Shown here: positions 20,701 through 28,891 of the stretch, in pieces | Layout of the letters: every line of letters begins with the position of its first letter | How positions within the stretch are numbered: position 1 is the stretch's first letter | Assembly: GCA_025766275.1 (NCBI GenBank) | Contig: JAFKAC010000018.1 | Span: 930,001 to 994,000 of the forward strand | Source of the DNA: Lactarius indigo | Taxonomy: Eukaryota > Basidiomycota > Agaricomycetes > Russulales > Russulaceae | DNA: 64,000 bases | Direction: 5' to 3' | Made by a program: the position numbers and the translations under genes | The notes under the pieces: model-generated | Seen by the model: the letters and a program-made list of their open reading frames with translations, nothing else | The model's database searches: none | What the model was told of the DNA's origin: nothing

Positions 20701-21423
20701 CCTGCTGGGTGGAAACCTGTCCGATGCTTCTTCACTGAAGAGACGTTCGAATTCGCGATACTCGGGGGGTAACTCAGCTTTAGTGGTGTATTGTTGAGCA
20801 GCAATAGCGAGGTCGGTGGCAGTTGCTCTAATTCGGCATCCTTCTTCAAATTGTTGTCGTTGTTCGTCCGTGATAACACAGGAGTGTATAACTTCATAGT
20901 CATCACTTTGGACGGTGGTGGCGGCCACTACTGGCGTGGTCTTGACATAGGGATTGGTGGAGCGAATAATGATAGGGAGCATGTCTTCATGGATAGCCAC
21001 TTGTGACCATTTGATATGCGGGTCATAGATAGCAAGCCAGGGGTATCCTAGTACGATGTCTTCGTTTCCAATATCTGTAATAAGGAAACGGATTTCCTTA
21101 TGAATGCCTTTAGTTTGGACGTCAACATCCGTATAATGGGTGATACGCCCCGACTTGTTTTCCGTATTGTCAATGTTCCATATTTTCTTTGGGACGTCGA
21201 GTAATTTGGTCCCAAGTCCCATCCTTTTTGCGAAGGAGGGTTTCATGAAGCAATGGGTTGCTCCTGAATCGACTAGTGCTCGTATGTCGGCCATTGCGTA
21301 ACTGGTGCGAATCGATACTGGAACTCTCATAGAACGATAGCGAGTCATGATTACACTGTTACAATTAACTGCCCTCACCCAGGCCGATGGGTTCAGGCGT
21401 CCTGAAAACCCTCCTTCTTCCAC
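16615..21423 (-). CDS. A2 Pol polyprotein with chromodomain and a fused C-terminal module
   Basis: This is an intact Pol of about 1602 codons, entered by -1 frameshift at 21405-21411. The order is protease (DSGAT, residue ~51), reverse transcriptase (YMDD 414-417) and RNase H (DAS ~562). Integrase follows, with an HHCC zinc domain ~780-825 and a DDE core with Asp in AVDF ~851, Asp in SDRDPRF ~910 and Glu in SERTNQWLE ~948. A chromodomain sits at ~1132-1190 (YEVEKIL, LVKWKGYPDSDNQW). The chromodomain is known to steer integration of chromoviruses toward marked chromatin. The protein then runs on for about 400 residues of acidic, Pro-rich and finally coiled-coil sequence, where most chromoviruses end. 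This extension is described separately at 16615-17790. Confidence 0.95.
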   Translation of the reverse strand: MEEGGFSGRLNPSAWVRAVNCNSVIMTRYRSMRVPVSIRTSYAMADIRALVDSGATHCFMKPSFAKRMGLGTKLLDVPKKIWNIDNTENKSGRITHYTDVDVQTKGIHKEIRFLITDIGNEDIVLGYPWLAIYDPHIKWSQVAIHEDMLPIIIRSTNPYVKTTPVVAATTVQSDDYEVIHSCVITDEQRQQFEEGCRIRATATDLAIAAQQYTTKAELPPEYREFERLFSEEASDRFPPSRPWDHAIEFKPGTADAIDCKIYPMTQEEDKKLREWIDEQLKKGYIRPSKSPYASSFFFIKKKDGKLRPVQDYRKINAVTIRNQYPLPLISDLITDLSNAHIYTKLDVRWGYNNIRIKEGDEEKAAFKTRYGLFEPTVMFFGLTNSPATFQTMMNFIFRDIIAKHEARGTTIRVYMDDIGIATGLNHSLPDHIEAVKDVLRVSAEHDLYYKLEKCLFHSPRMDYLGVILEKGVTRMDPVKISGIKDWPTPTKVKDVRSFLGFCNFYRPFIRGFATKARPLNKLTRKDTEWHWGTEEEKAFQDLKTLVTSEPVLAHPDLTQQFELEVDASGFATGAVLLQRKADGKRHPIGYYSSTLNEAERNYDIYDLELLAIVKAFRHWRPLLAGSPHKIKVFSDHLNLQYWRSPQKISRRVAREVLELSEYDFEIHHIKGTSNGRADALSRRPDYDQGENDNEGVTVLPESVFARATTLEEPRHPHWRPEILPVEMTPEHPIYEQDTAKLKPWVDAHKLKDIEGTWYKDGRRVVTGGIHDKRTIIAAHHDSPVYGHPGIKRTLQLTERHYWWPQMKNDVTDYVKGCAECQRHKVNLRPIRAPLQPIYPKPEALPFETIAVDFITKLPISRGYDSILTVTDHDCTKAAVFIPCNEEITAEGTAALYVSHVFPRFGLPSRVISDRDPRFASKFMREICKILGISQNISTAYHPRTDGQSERTNQWLEQYLRFWVNERQDDWVRYLPMAEFTHNNWPNETTRESPFFLLSGFNPRADWTDRPSPIPQVSLRLDQFKQARQRAFSCMLRAQKSWVKHKDTPRFKEGDLVWLEGRHLRTHQPTAKLAAKRHGPFKVIQVMSPVNYRLELPTQWSIHDVFHIDLLTPYRETPTHGPNYQRPPPDLVDNEEEYEVEKILDSRRFGRRRRLQYLVKWKGYPDSDNQWIDKDDVFADEAVRDFKHSNPDRETHIRMASCRDKSPSLIHSMSSTRRNDQLALLSTLANDSSATLVDPDTTDDTATTGVAVGGRTSMQHEEDGPITSEELHQTLQRFPVPVQGTLDDDPATTQPTPPQPMYALTNPDTGEPEVFLTEDELFRLQAAVPRGETARRHEEVRTRMEGDGGAVAAGATAYRRLPTPNDEGAEGVLDEDEDEDELGDHYPIRHAFLNHEFYAEDPAATPYLVDAAGGPLHRGRVAVAQAARYTPMGERDPATRAVVPEGFRVNRGPDYIPFPIKLPNGPTVQASHVQVIRGGDPFVLGLAPGSGFLYGKPLYTTPHLPKNNRAFIPHEEYFMLRDRHPTDLLLMRIGDVTLTQELRRFRQFAFAEDQLEKRIRQLQMEKEMVTMDKKDSLYRLERANILARMEDEAERMRQESVAD

Positions 21424-23348
21424 AACTGTTGGAGGATAATGTCCTTTACGTCGTCTGATTCTCCTGCTACCCCGTTAAGCCAATCGCTGGCACGCTGTTG
21501 AGGGGGTACGTCTTGGACCGCCCTGGTAGCGACCTCTGGTTCTTGTTGATGGTAATCGGTGTCGATATACCGACTAGTTGATGCTTGGGGTTGATACCCT
21601 CCGCGCGGTTGTCTGCAATCACGGGCCATGTGTCCGTCCTTTCCACAGTTATAACATGTGACTGGCCTTTGGTTGCTACGTCCTCCTCCTCTTTGGAGGA
21701 ATCCTCCTCGTGGTCGGTATGGAGGGCGAGGAGTGAGTATATCCTCGGCTCCCGCGAGTCGCCCCCTGATTCGGTCCGCCGAGGTATCCATGGCGTTTGG
21801 ATCTCGCAAGTTCCTTGGTTGCCATGAACTTCTTGGTGGTCCCTGCCATTGTCGTTGCTGTCGTTGTCTTCCTTGTCCTTGTCCTGGAGGAACTCCCTTA
21901 TTTAATACCGCTTTTAGGTGAAGATATTGCTGTTGACGGGTAGTGGCTGCTTCTTTCCACTCGCGGTAGTTGCGGGGGTTGTCAAGGGTGTAGACCTTTT
22001 CATATAGGTCTTTTGGTAATCCGCTTGCGAATAAGTCGAGCGTTTGCGGATCGTCAAGCCTGTATTGAGCGCGGCGTATTAACTGTTCGAATTGGGTGCA
22101 ATACTCATCTAGATTGCCCCCAATCATCTTGACTCCTTTCTTGAGCTCGTATTGAGCTTGTTCCTGTTCCATTGTATTGCGGAAGCGCTGCATAAAGCTG
22201 CGCGTGACTTCGTTCCATAGCCCTTCACTAGTTCGGGGTATGCCGGCTTGTATTTGGCCGTTAAGCCAGGTGAGCATCGCCAATACCCATTCGCTGACGT
22301 TAACGCCTTTGATGTAAGATAGGAAGAGTAGGGCACGTCGATATGGAGTCGCCATGATGCCTTCGTCGGCATTCATGCCCCAGTAGACATGCCATTGGGT
22401 GAGGAACGCTTCTACTTTGGCGCGTTCTCCATCGAATACTGTAGGTGCTTCGCCAGCTAACTTGTTACTCGGAGGGACAATAGGACCTGCACCTGGTAAT
22501 CCCCCTCCCGGAGGTCCTCCTCCTGGTGGTCCCCCTGGGAACCCTCCAGGGAATCCTCCAAATCCGGGTCCTCGAGATGGAGGTCCTCCTCCTCCTCCTG
22601 GTAAATCGTTAGGAGGTCCTCCTCCGCTGGGGGGGTCAGCGACATCGGGCCCAATTGCACGATGGATTGCTACATCGTCTTTGGTCATTCGGTGGCCGGT
22701 ATAGGGATTAATGGGAGCTAGATTAGCTCTTGACTCTTCGGCGATGCGTCTTTGTTCTTCTAGGGCTATTTGATCTCTTGCCTCTGTGGTGAGCTGCAGC
22801 TCTTCATGTGTGATAGTGGCAGTTGCCATTGCGACTGCTGGGCTACGAATGTGAATTACTTCGGGTTCGGGTTGGTGAATGGTAAGGGACTCAGTTCGTT
22901 GTATAATATGGTCGCCAATTGCTCCTAGGCTGGCTTCTTCTGCTGGTGTTGTTCCTCTGCTTGGCGATTGACTTTCAGACGCTTCTTCTCCGCTGATTCC
23001 TTCGTCTGTGTGTTCTTGTGCTTGTCCGTCAATGGGACCGTAGTCTGCGCGGCTATTAAGCTCTCGCGCGTCGATGTCGCAATTGTAGTTTCTTCCTGCT
23101 GGTCGTACGGCGTCCCAGCGATGATCTATAGGGTTCCAAGTAACCTCGACCCAACAGAGATGTTCGAAGTTAAACTCAACGGGTCGGAAACGGTTAGGAC
23201 CGTTAAACTCTACGAAATATCCGGTATCTTCTCCTCTTTCTCTCCACTGAGCTGCTCCTAGGAATCTTGTAGGTACGTTGCGATCTCCTCGTCGCTCACT
23301 ATGATAGGGACGGAAAGACGTCCACTGGTCTCTGGTCGAGTACGCCAC
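21393..23348 (-). CDS. A2 Gag
   Basis: This is an intact Gag of about 651 residues from the conserved GTG at 23348-23346 (context ATC GTG G: A at -3, G at +4). No ATG exists between the predicted transcription start (about 23610) and 22829, an in-frame Met at codon 174. Domains are a conserved N-terminal region (GYFVEFNGP, VEVTWNPIDHRWD), a Gly/Pro-rich linker, a retrotransposon gag domain and a CCHC knuckle (CYNCGKDGHMARDC). The C-terminus overlaps pol by 31 bases. A GTG further upstream (23381) is inside the LTR and is not shared by B or D, so it is a poorer candidate. Confidence 0.92.
   Translation of the reverse strand: MAYSTRDQWTSFRPYHSERRGDRNVPTRFLGAAQWRERGEDTGYFVEFNGPNRFRPVEFNFEHLCWVEVTWNPIDHRWDAVRPAGRNYNCDIDARELNSRADYGPIDGQAQEHTDEGISGEEASESQSPSRGTTPAEEASLGAIGDHIIQRTESLTIHQPEPEVIHIRSPAVAMATATITHEELQLTTEARDQIALEEQRRIAEESRANLAPINPYTGHRMTKDDVAIHRAIGPDVADPPSGGGPPNDLPGGGGGPPSRGPGFGGFPGGFPGGPPGGGPPGGGLPGAGPIVPPSNKLAGEAPTVFDGERAKVEAFLTQWHVYWGMNADEGIMATPYRRALLFLSYIKGVNVSEWVLAMLTWLNGQIQAGIPRTSEGLWNEVTRSFMQRFRNTMEQEQAQYELKKGVKMIGGNLDEYCTQFEQLIRRAQYRLDDPQTLDLFASGLPKDLYEKVYTLDNPRNYREWKEAATTRQQQYLHLKAVLNKGVPPGQGQGRQRQQRQWQGPPRSSWQPRNLRDPNAMDTSADRIRGRLAGAEDILTPRPPYRPRGGFLQRGGGRSNQRPVTCYNCGKDGHMARDCRQPRGGYQPQASTSRYIDTDYHQQEPEVATRAVQDVPPQQRASDWLNGVAGESDDVKDIILQQLWKKEGFQDA
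21405..21411 (-). promoter_or_regulatory. -1 frameshift heptamer GGGTTTT (A2)
   Basis: Codon phase was checked: gag reads GGT at 21410 and TTT at 21407, and pol reads GGG at 21411 and TTT at 21408. A short stem (ACCCA/TGGGT, 6-base loop) lies downstream. Confidence 0.78.
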
Positions 23349-23355
23349 GATGAAG

Positions 23356-23366
23356 ATCTTGGTCTT
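23356..23366 (-). other. A2 primer binding site, self-priming type
   Basis: AAGACCAAGAT begins two bases after the 5' LTR and is complementary to 23600-23610 read on the element strand. Confidence 0.78.
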
Positions 23367-23368
23367 AA

Positions 23369-23876
23369 TGTTACGCTCCACCGGCGTCAGTCCGACTTGG
23401 ACTTGGGAGAGGCGTAATCGACTTAGCGAAAGTTAGGCGAATGGGGACCTCGTGTCAACCCAACGCAAGCTGAACGGGGGCACACTGGCACACGCCGCAG
23501 CAAAGGGATAAAGAAGAACGCTTCTTGGTAAGCGCGAGCAGAGGCACTCTTAGTCCGAGACTAAGGCTGATAGAAGACGAGTCAAATGGTGGATTGAAGA
23601 AGACCAAGATGGGGACTCTTGGTCTTCCGAGTCGACTATTTATACAGGTACGCGCGGGCTTTAAAGCGCCGCTGGAACAGTAAGTAACCAATAGCGTAAC
23701 TAGCTCGAACCCTAGTACAGCTATCCTAGGAATGAGTCATACATGAGTCACAATCACATGCGAGCTACGATGCTGACTGATGCGATGTAAGAGTCCATGA
23801 CTAATACTGATACCGGACCGTAGTCATAACCGGTCATGAGTCGTATGTAATGAGTCACCAAGTCCGTACCGTAACA
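23369..23876 (-). repeat. A2 5' LTR (508 bp)
   Basis: It is bounded by TGTTAC/GTAACA and holds the promoter elements listed at 23600-23644. It is immediately followed by the target duplication CACGA (23877-23881). Confidence 0.96.
23600..23644 (-). promoter_or_regulatory. A2 LTR TATA box, predicted start and hairpin
   Basis: TATAAATA is read on the minus strand from 23644. The primer seed ATCTTGGTCTT starts at 23610, 34 bases downstream, and is the inferred mRNA 5' end. The seed is also the right arm of an inverted repeat, AAGACCAAGA and TCTTGGTCTT with 7 bases between, that spans the start site. Confidence 0.65.
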
Positions 23877-23881
23877 CACGA

Positions 23882-25316
23882 CATGGATATATGGACTCAA
23901 ATTGCACAAAATATGGACGAGGCAGCACTTCTCCTGTGGATAGAACCCCACAACCTAAAGAAACACGATGGGCTGTGGTGGAAGGGCGATGCTCTCGTTG
24001 TCGTGGGAAACAACGAACTTAAACGGGGGGTGATCACCTTTTTCCACGATACTCCAAGCGCAGGACACCCAGGAATTGCAAACACTCTAGAGCTGTTACG
24101 ACGCGATTTCTGGTGGCCCAACATGCGCAAAGACATGGAAGCCTACGTCAAAGGGTGTGCAACATGCCAAAGCAACAAGATCAACCACCACCGACAGAAG
24201 CCCCACTTATTTCCCATCACTACCGAACCATCGGCCGAACCGTTCGAAGTAGTAGCCATGGACTTCATAGTCAAACTCCCGATATCAAAAGGGTTTGACT
24301 CAATCCTCACTGTCACGGACCATGACTGCTCAAAAGCGGCAATATTCATACCGTGTAACGAAACCATAACGTCGGAAGGTGTGGCAAAACTTTATCTCCG
24401 ACATGTCTATCCCCATTATGGCCTACCCCGAAGGATCATATCCGATCGGGATCCAAGATTCGCGTCTATGTTCATGCGGCAACTGTGTAAAACGTTGGGG
24501 ATACAGCAAAACGTATCATCAGCGTATCATCCACAAACAGATGGTCAGTCAGAACGAACAAACCAATGGTTAGAACAATACTTGCGACATTGGTGTAACG
24601 TGCAACAGAACAATTGGGTGGAACTTCTACCCATGGCGCAATTCGCTCACAACTCTTGGAGAAACGCCACCACCAAACACTCCCCCTTTTCTCTCATTAT
24701 GGGGTGGGAACCACGAACTGTGTGGACACCAAAACCATCACACAGCCCTGCGGTGGATCAAAGATTGGAAGAATTGCAAATACTCCGGCAACACGCGCAA
24801 GATAGTATCAAACACACACAGCACCTCATGGCCCAACGAGGAAAGACAGGGTTCACACCTTATCAGCAAGGGGATCAAGTATGGTTAGAAGGAACTAATC
24901 TTCGTACCTTCTACCCCACAAGCAAACTAGCTCCGAAGCGATACGGACCCTTTAAAATCGTCAAGGTTCTATCAGACGTCTCGTACGAATTGGAACTTCC
25001 GGCATCATGGAAGATACACCCAGTATTCCACGCAAACCTTCTGACACCATATAAGGAAACGGAGATGCACGGCGCAAACTACACCCGACCTCCACCGGAC
25101 CTTATCGATGGAGAAGAGGAGTATGAAGTGGAGCAGATCGAAGATGCCCAGGAACGAGGAAGAGGGCGCAAACTCCACTACCTAGTAAAATGGAAGGGGT
25201 TCCCACCAAGCGATAACACATGGGAACCCGCGACAAACATGACCCACGCCACAGATGTCATCAAAGACTTCTACCAACGATATCCGACCGCCAAGGGGGC
25301 TGGACGAACAATATAA
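23882..25316 (+). CDS. D Pol, second part (integrase and chromodomain)
   Basis: This is the continuation of D Pol beyond A2. It carries the integrase zinc domain (HDTPSAGHPGI, then CATC), the catalytic core (AMDF near 24255, SDRDPRF near 24440, SERTNQWLE near 24550) and a chromodomain (YEVEQIED, LVKWKGFPPSDNTW) at about 25115-25290. It ends with TAA at 25314-25316, soon after the chromodomain, as usual for chromoviruses. The frame joins that of 13961-16074 once A2 and one CACGA are removed. It has no stop of its own. ORF3 follows 40 bases later. Confidence 0.92.
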
Positions 25317-25355
25317 AGACACCCCTTTCACATCCCCACACCTCTCAAGCCAACG

Positions 25356-26795
25356 ATGACCGACACTCCAGTATCCGACACCACCCTCGTCAACATCCTT
25401 AGCAACCCCCAACTCGAAGCCACCCTCGAATGAGGGATTGTCACCATTAATCTCACCGACGTCCCTCGTCTGTCACCACCACCGTCCCCCCAACGTGTCA
25501 CCCCCATTCCCATCGAACGAGAACCTGGGGAACTTACCCCGTCAACACCGGAGGAGGGGCAATACTCTCCAACACCACCCCCTCAGCAACAGTCGACCCC
25601 TCCACCGGAACCACGACCTCAATCACCACCATCTTCCCCATCATCCACACCACCCCCACCTCTAGAACCGTTCACCCCTGTTCGCGTCCACACCCCTATT
25701 GACTACGACCGACCCGACTCCCCTCCTAACGACACAGACGACCCCGGTGCCCCATTCTTTCCAAACGCTCCTGGTACCCCCAAGTACTACCCATTACAGA
25801 TCCCGCTACCAGATGGTGGATCTAACCCAGCGAAGTACATCTACTATCGCAAGGGATTCACCGAAGTAGTGGGGACAATGGGTGTAGGGCAACCCCACTA
25901 CGGAGAGGAGGTCTACCTCTCGTCGCTTAGGCCGAACGTCTCGGCGCCACCCTTTACAGCAGAACAACTACAGTTCTTTGACCCTCACGACATCCGCGCC
26001 TGTGCTCTGGACGAAACACTCATAGAGCTTAACTCACCTCGTCTCACGGCTGAGATTACCAGGCTGAGAACGGGGCTCTTGGCGCTCAAAGAACTCGACG
26101 AGAAGTGCGAGAAACTGGAGGAGGACGCACGCAAACTACGAGCGGAACGGCTCACGGTCGACTTGATGCTGGCCAGCACCAAGAGGCGCCTTCAGTACGC
26201 AGGGGCGCTGGCTACCATCGGCAATGAATACGCGCGTATGACAGCCCTACCAGCTCCACTTCGCCACTCCCGTTATGCTATTCCATTTTCCCCACGACGC
26301 GGAGGACCATTAGAGTTCCCCCGCCTCACCGACAAACCCCACCGACGACGCTGCTATCACTGCAATAGCCCCCACCACATCGTACGCGACTGTCCCACCA
26401 GACCACGACCTGCCTGCCGACATTGCCAAAGCCAGGAACATCAGTCCTATCGATGTATATTCCGTCGCGCAGGCATGGTCGAAGAAGTGATCACGACCCA
26501 TCAGGCAGATGAACGCATACGGCAAGCAGTGGCTACGGAGGCCACCACCTCCTTTACCGTCCCCGAACCTCCGACAATCGCGGCCCACACCCAAGGGAGG
26601 TGGTGTGGGCGGTGCTTCCGCACTGATGCCAACCATGACGAGATTCAATGTCCACAGTACGAAATGTGTCGCAAGTGTGGCAAACGCGGACCCTTCCTCT
26701 TTCTCAAAACGCATTACTGTCGACTCGACATTTCCCCGTGGCCGGAAAATGACCTCGATGCTGACATCTACGACCTCATAGATCCGGAGTCCTGA
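25356..26795 (+). pseudogene. D ORF3: third gene after pol, coiled coil plus zinc knuckles, one stop
   Basis: The ATG at 25356 opens a frame that runs to 26795 (480 codons), with a single TGA at 25431-25433 in the context CTC GAA TGA GGG. This is most simply a CGA to TGA change. Downstream the frame is Pro/Thr/Ser-rich and then has YYPLQIPLPDGG. A charged helical stretch (RLRTGLLALKELDEKCEKLE) predicts a coiled coil. Two CCHC knuckles (CYHCNSPHHIVRDC, CRHCQSQEHQSYRC) and two looser Cys/His clusters (CGRC..., CRKC...) end the protein. I see no signal peptide or membrane segment, so it is not a typical env. A second Gag-like nucleic acid binding protein is one possibility. Translation downstream of the stop would need readthrough or a later start such as 25869. 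Confidence 0.7.
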
Positions 26796-26820
26796 AGTCA
26801 AGGCGTCTTCAGACCAAGAC

Positions 26821-26829
26821 GGGGGGTAA
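26821..26829 (+). other. D polypurine tract
   Basis: GGGGGGTAA lies directly against the 3' LTR and follows CCAAGAC. Confidence 0.75.
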
Positions 26830-27397
26830 TGTTACGATTTTCTTGGACTCGTTTCTTTCCTTACCATTGTTTCCTTCCCACACTATACGAGCCCTGTACG
26901 ACTACGCGGACCTTACGATTACCCGGTTTCTATCACGCGCCTTGCTTATCGACGTTCTCTTTTGATAACGCTTGACATGTGCCAGTTTCCGACTTGTTTC
27001 CTCTCACGCGCGACCCCGCATGATTCTCCTTTATTCTCGATATGACTCTGCTTTGTTCCCTTTATGTTCATCCCCTTCTTCCTCGGTTTGGCGATGGCGC
27101 CATCTGTTTGTGATAGCCACACAGTACGACTTCTATTTAACTCTGGTCATACCTAGCTTGTACGGTAGACTAGACTTCTTGTGTAATACTACACTCGTCT
27201 ACGCAGAGTCTCCTCGACCCCCAGTGCTTGTCTTCGCTAGGCCTTCGAGTCTTAGCCCTCCTCTACAGTCCAAGTGACATACGTCCTTGTGGCTCTTGTG
27301 CATCATTCTTACTGAAGTCGAGCCCTTGAGCTTTGACTACCGAACAACTGACTGACTTAGTACAGGTCGTACGCAACGCCCCCGTAGTGGCGTTACA
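26830..27397 (+). repeat. D 3' LTR (568 bp)
   Basis: It is identical to the 5' LTR except for one base that I can find. It is followed by CCTGC, the right copy of the target duplication. Confidence 0.95.
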
Positions 27398-28871
27398 CCT
27401 GCCCTGGAGGAACCCCTTTGTTTAACACCGCCTTGAGGTGAAGGTATTGTTGTTGATGAGTGGTGGCTGCTGTTTTCCACTCGTTGTAGTTGTGGGGGTT
27501 GTCAAGGGTGTACACTTTCTCGTATAGGTCCTTCGGTAGTCCGCTTGCAAATAGATCCAGCGTTTGGGGATCGTTGAGTCGGTATTGAGCGCGGCGTATT
27601 AACTGTTCGAATTGGGTGCAATACTCATCTAGATTGCCCCCGATCATTTTGACTCCTTTCTTAAGCTCATATTGAGCTTGCTCTTGCTCCATCATGTTTC
27701 GGAAGCGCTGCATGAAGCTGTGCATGACTTCGTTCCATAACCCTTCGCTGGTACGGGGTATTCCTGTTTGTATCTGATTGTTAAGCCAGGTGAGCATGGC
27801 TAATACCCATTCGCTGACGTTGACGCCTTTAATATAGGAAAGAAAAAGTAGGGTGCGTCGGTATGGAGTTGCCATAATGCCTTCATCTGTGTTCATGCCC
27901 CAATAAACGTGCCATTGCGTGAGGAAGGCTTTGACTTTGGCGCATTCTCCGTCGAATACTGTTGGTGCCTCGCCAGCTAATTTGTTACTTGGAGGGGGAA
28001 TAATAGGACCTGCACCTGGTAATCCTCCACCAGGATGTCCTCCTCCTGGTGGTCCCCCCAGGAATCCTCCAGGGAATCCTCCGAACCTGGGCCCTCTGGA
28101 TGGGGGTCCTCCTCCTGGTAAGTCGCCAGGGGGTCCTCCTCCACCACTAGGAGGGTCAGCTACGTCTGGCCCGATGGCACGATGAATTGCTACATCGTCG
28201 TCAGTCATTCGATGGCTGGTATATGGGTTGATGGGAGCCAAATTGGCTCGTGATTCTTCTGCGATGCACCTTTGCTCTTCTAGGGCTATTTGATCCCTTG
28301 CTTCAGCGGTAAGCTGTACATTTTCATGCGTGATGGTGGCAGTTGCCATTGCGGCTGCTGGACTGTGAATGTGGATTACCTCCGGTTCGGGTTGTTGAAT
28401 GGTGAGAGACTCAGTTCGTTGTATGATGTGATTGCCAATAGCTCCTAAGCTGTCGTCTTCTGCGGGCATGTTCCCTCTGCTTGGGGATTGCTGACTGTTG
28501 GAGGCTTCTTCTTCACTGATTCCTTCGTCTGTGTGCTCTTGCGCTTGCCCGTCAATGGGGCCGTAGTCTGCGCAACTATTAAGTTCACGTGTGTCGATAT
28601 CGCAATTGTAGTTTCTTCCTGCTGGTTGTATGATATCCCAGCGATGATCTATGGGGTTCCAAGTAACCTCGGTCCAACAGAGATGTTCGAAATTGAACTC
28701 AACAGGTCAGAAACAGTTTGGACCGTTGAACTCTACAAAGTATCCGGTATCTTCTCCTCGTTCTCTCCACTGAGCTGCCTCTAAGAATCTTGTTTGTACG
28801 TTGCGATCTCCTCGTCATTCAATGTGATAGGGATGGAAGGATGTCCACTGGTCTCTGGTTGAGTACACCAC
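27398..28871 (-). pseudogene. C gag, 5' part
   Basis: This is the N-terminal part of C Gag, from the conserved GTG at 28871-28869 to the D insertion. In-frame TGA codons are at 28815-28817 (where A has Arg in SERRGDR) and 28707-28709 (where A has Arg in RFRPVEF). Nearby Arg codons have become Cys, His or Gln (for example NRF to NCF), all readable as CpG transitions. The middle (about 28469 to 27398) is open and keeps the Gly/Pro-rich linker and the gag domain. Together with the 3' part, at least four nonsense codons make this gene dead. Confidence 0.9.
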
Positions 28872-28891
28872 GATGAGGATCTTGGTCTTAA

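Larger units (their letters stand above)
16075..23876 (-). mobile_element. Chromovirus A2, full length and apparently intact (7802 bp)
   Basis: This is a complete minus-strand Ty3/Gypsy element with two 508-bp LTRs, a primer binding site, intact gag, an intact pol of 1602 codons and a polypurine tract. It is inserted in D pol with the duplication CACGA. I find only two LTR-LTR differences, both at CpG sites (AAACGG/AAATGG, and CCAGAC/CCGGAC). This is the only copy in the window with all genes open, so it could be autonomous. Confidence 0.96.
11708..27397 (+). mobile_element. Chromovirus D, complete but split by element A2
   Basis: This is a plus-strand Ty3/Gypsy element with both 568-bp LTRs, gag, pol and an extra third gene. 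Without A2 (and one copy of its duplication) it is about 7.9 kb. Its LTRs differ at one position that I can find (12247 versus 27369, A versus G in a CpG), so insertion was recent. It is inserted in C gag in the opposite orientation, with the 5-bp duplication CCTGC. Confidence 0.95.

Noticed and set aside
23349..23381. Gag start at the GTG inside the A LTR
   Set aside because: It is not shared by B or D, whereas the GTG at 23348 and its equivalents are in all families with the same context.
25869..26795. D ORF3 starting at the later Met (308 codons)
   Set aside because: The same frame is open upstream to 25356 apart from one TGA that looks like CGA decay, and the upstream part is comparable to the A2 fusion. 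The later start is kept only as a fallback.
25356..26795. D ORF3 as an envelope gene
   Set aside because: The position fits, but no signal peptide, membrane segment or furin-like site is visible, and zinc knuckles argue against an envelope.
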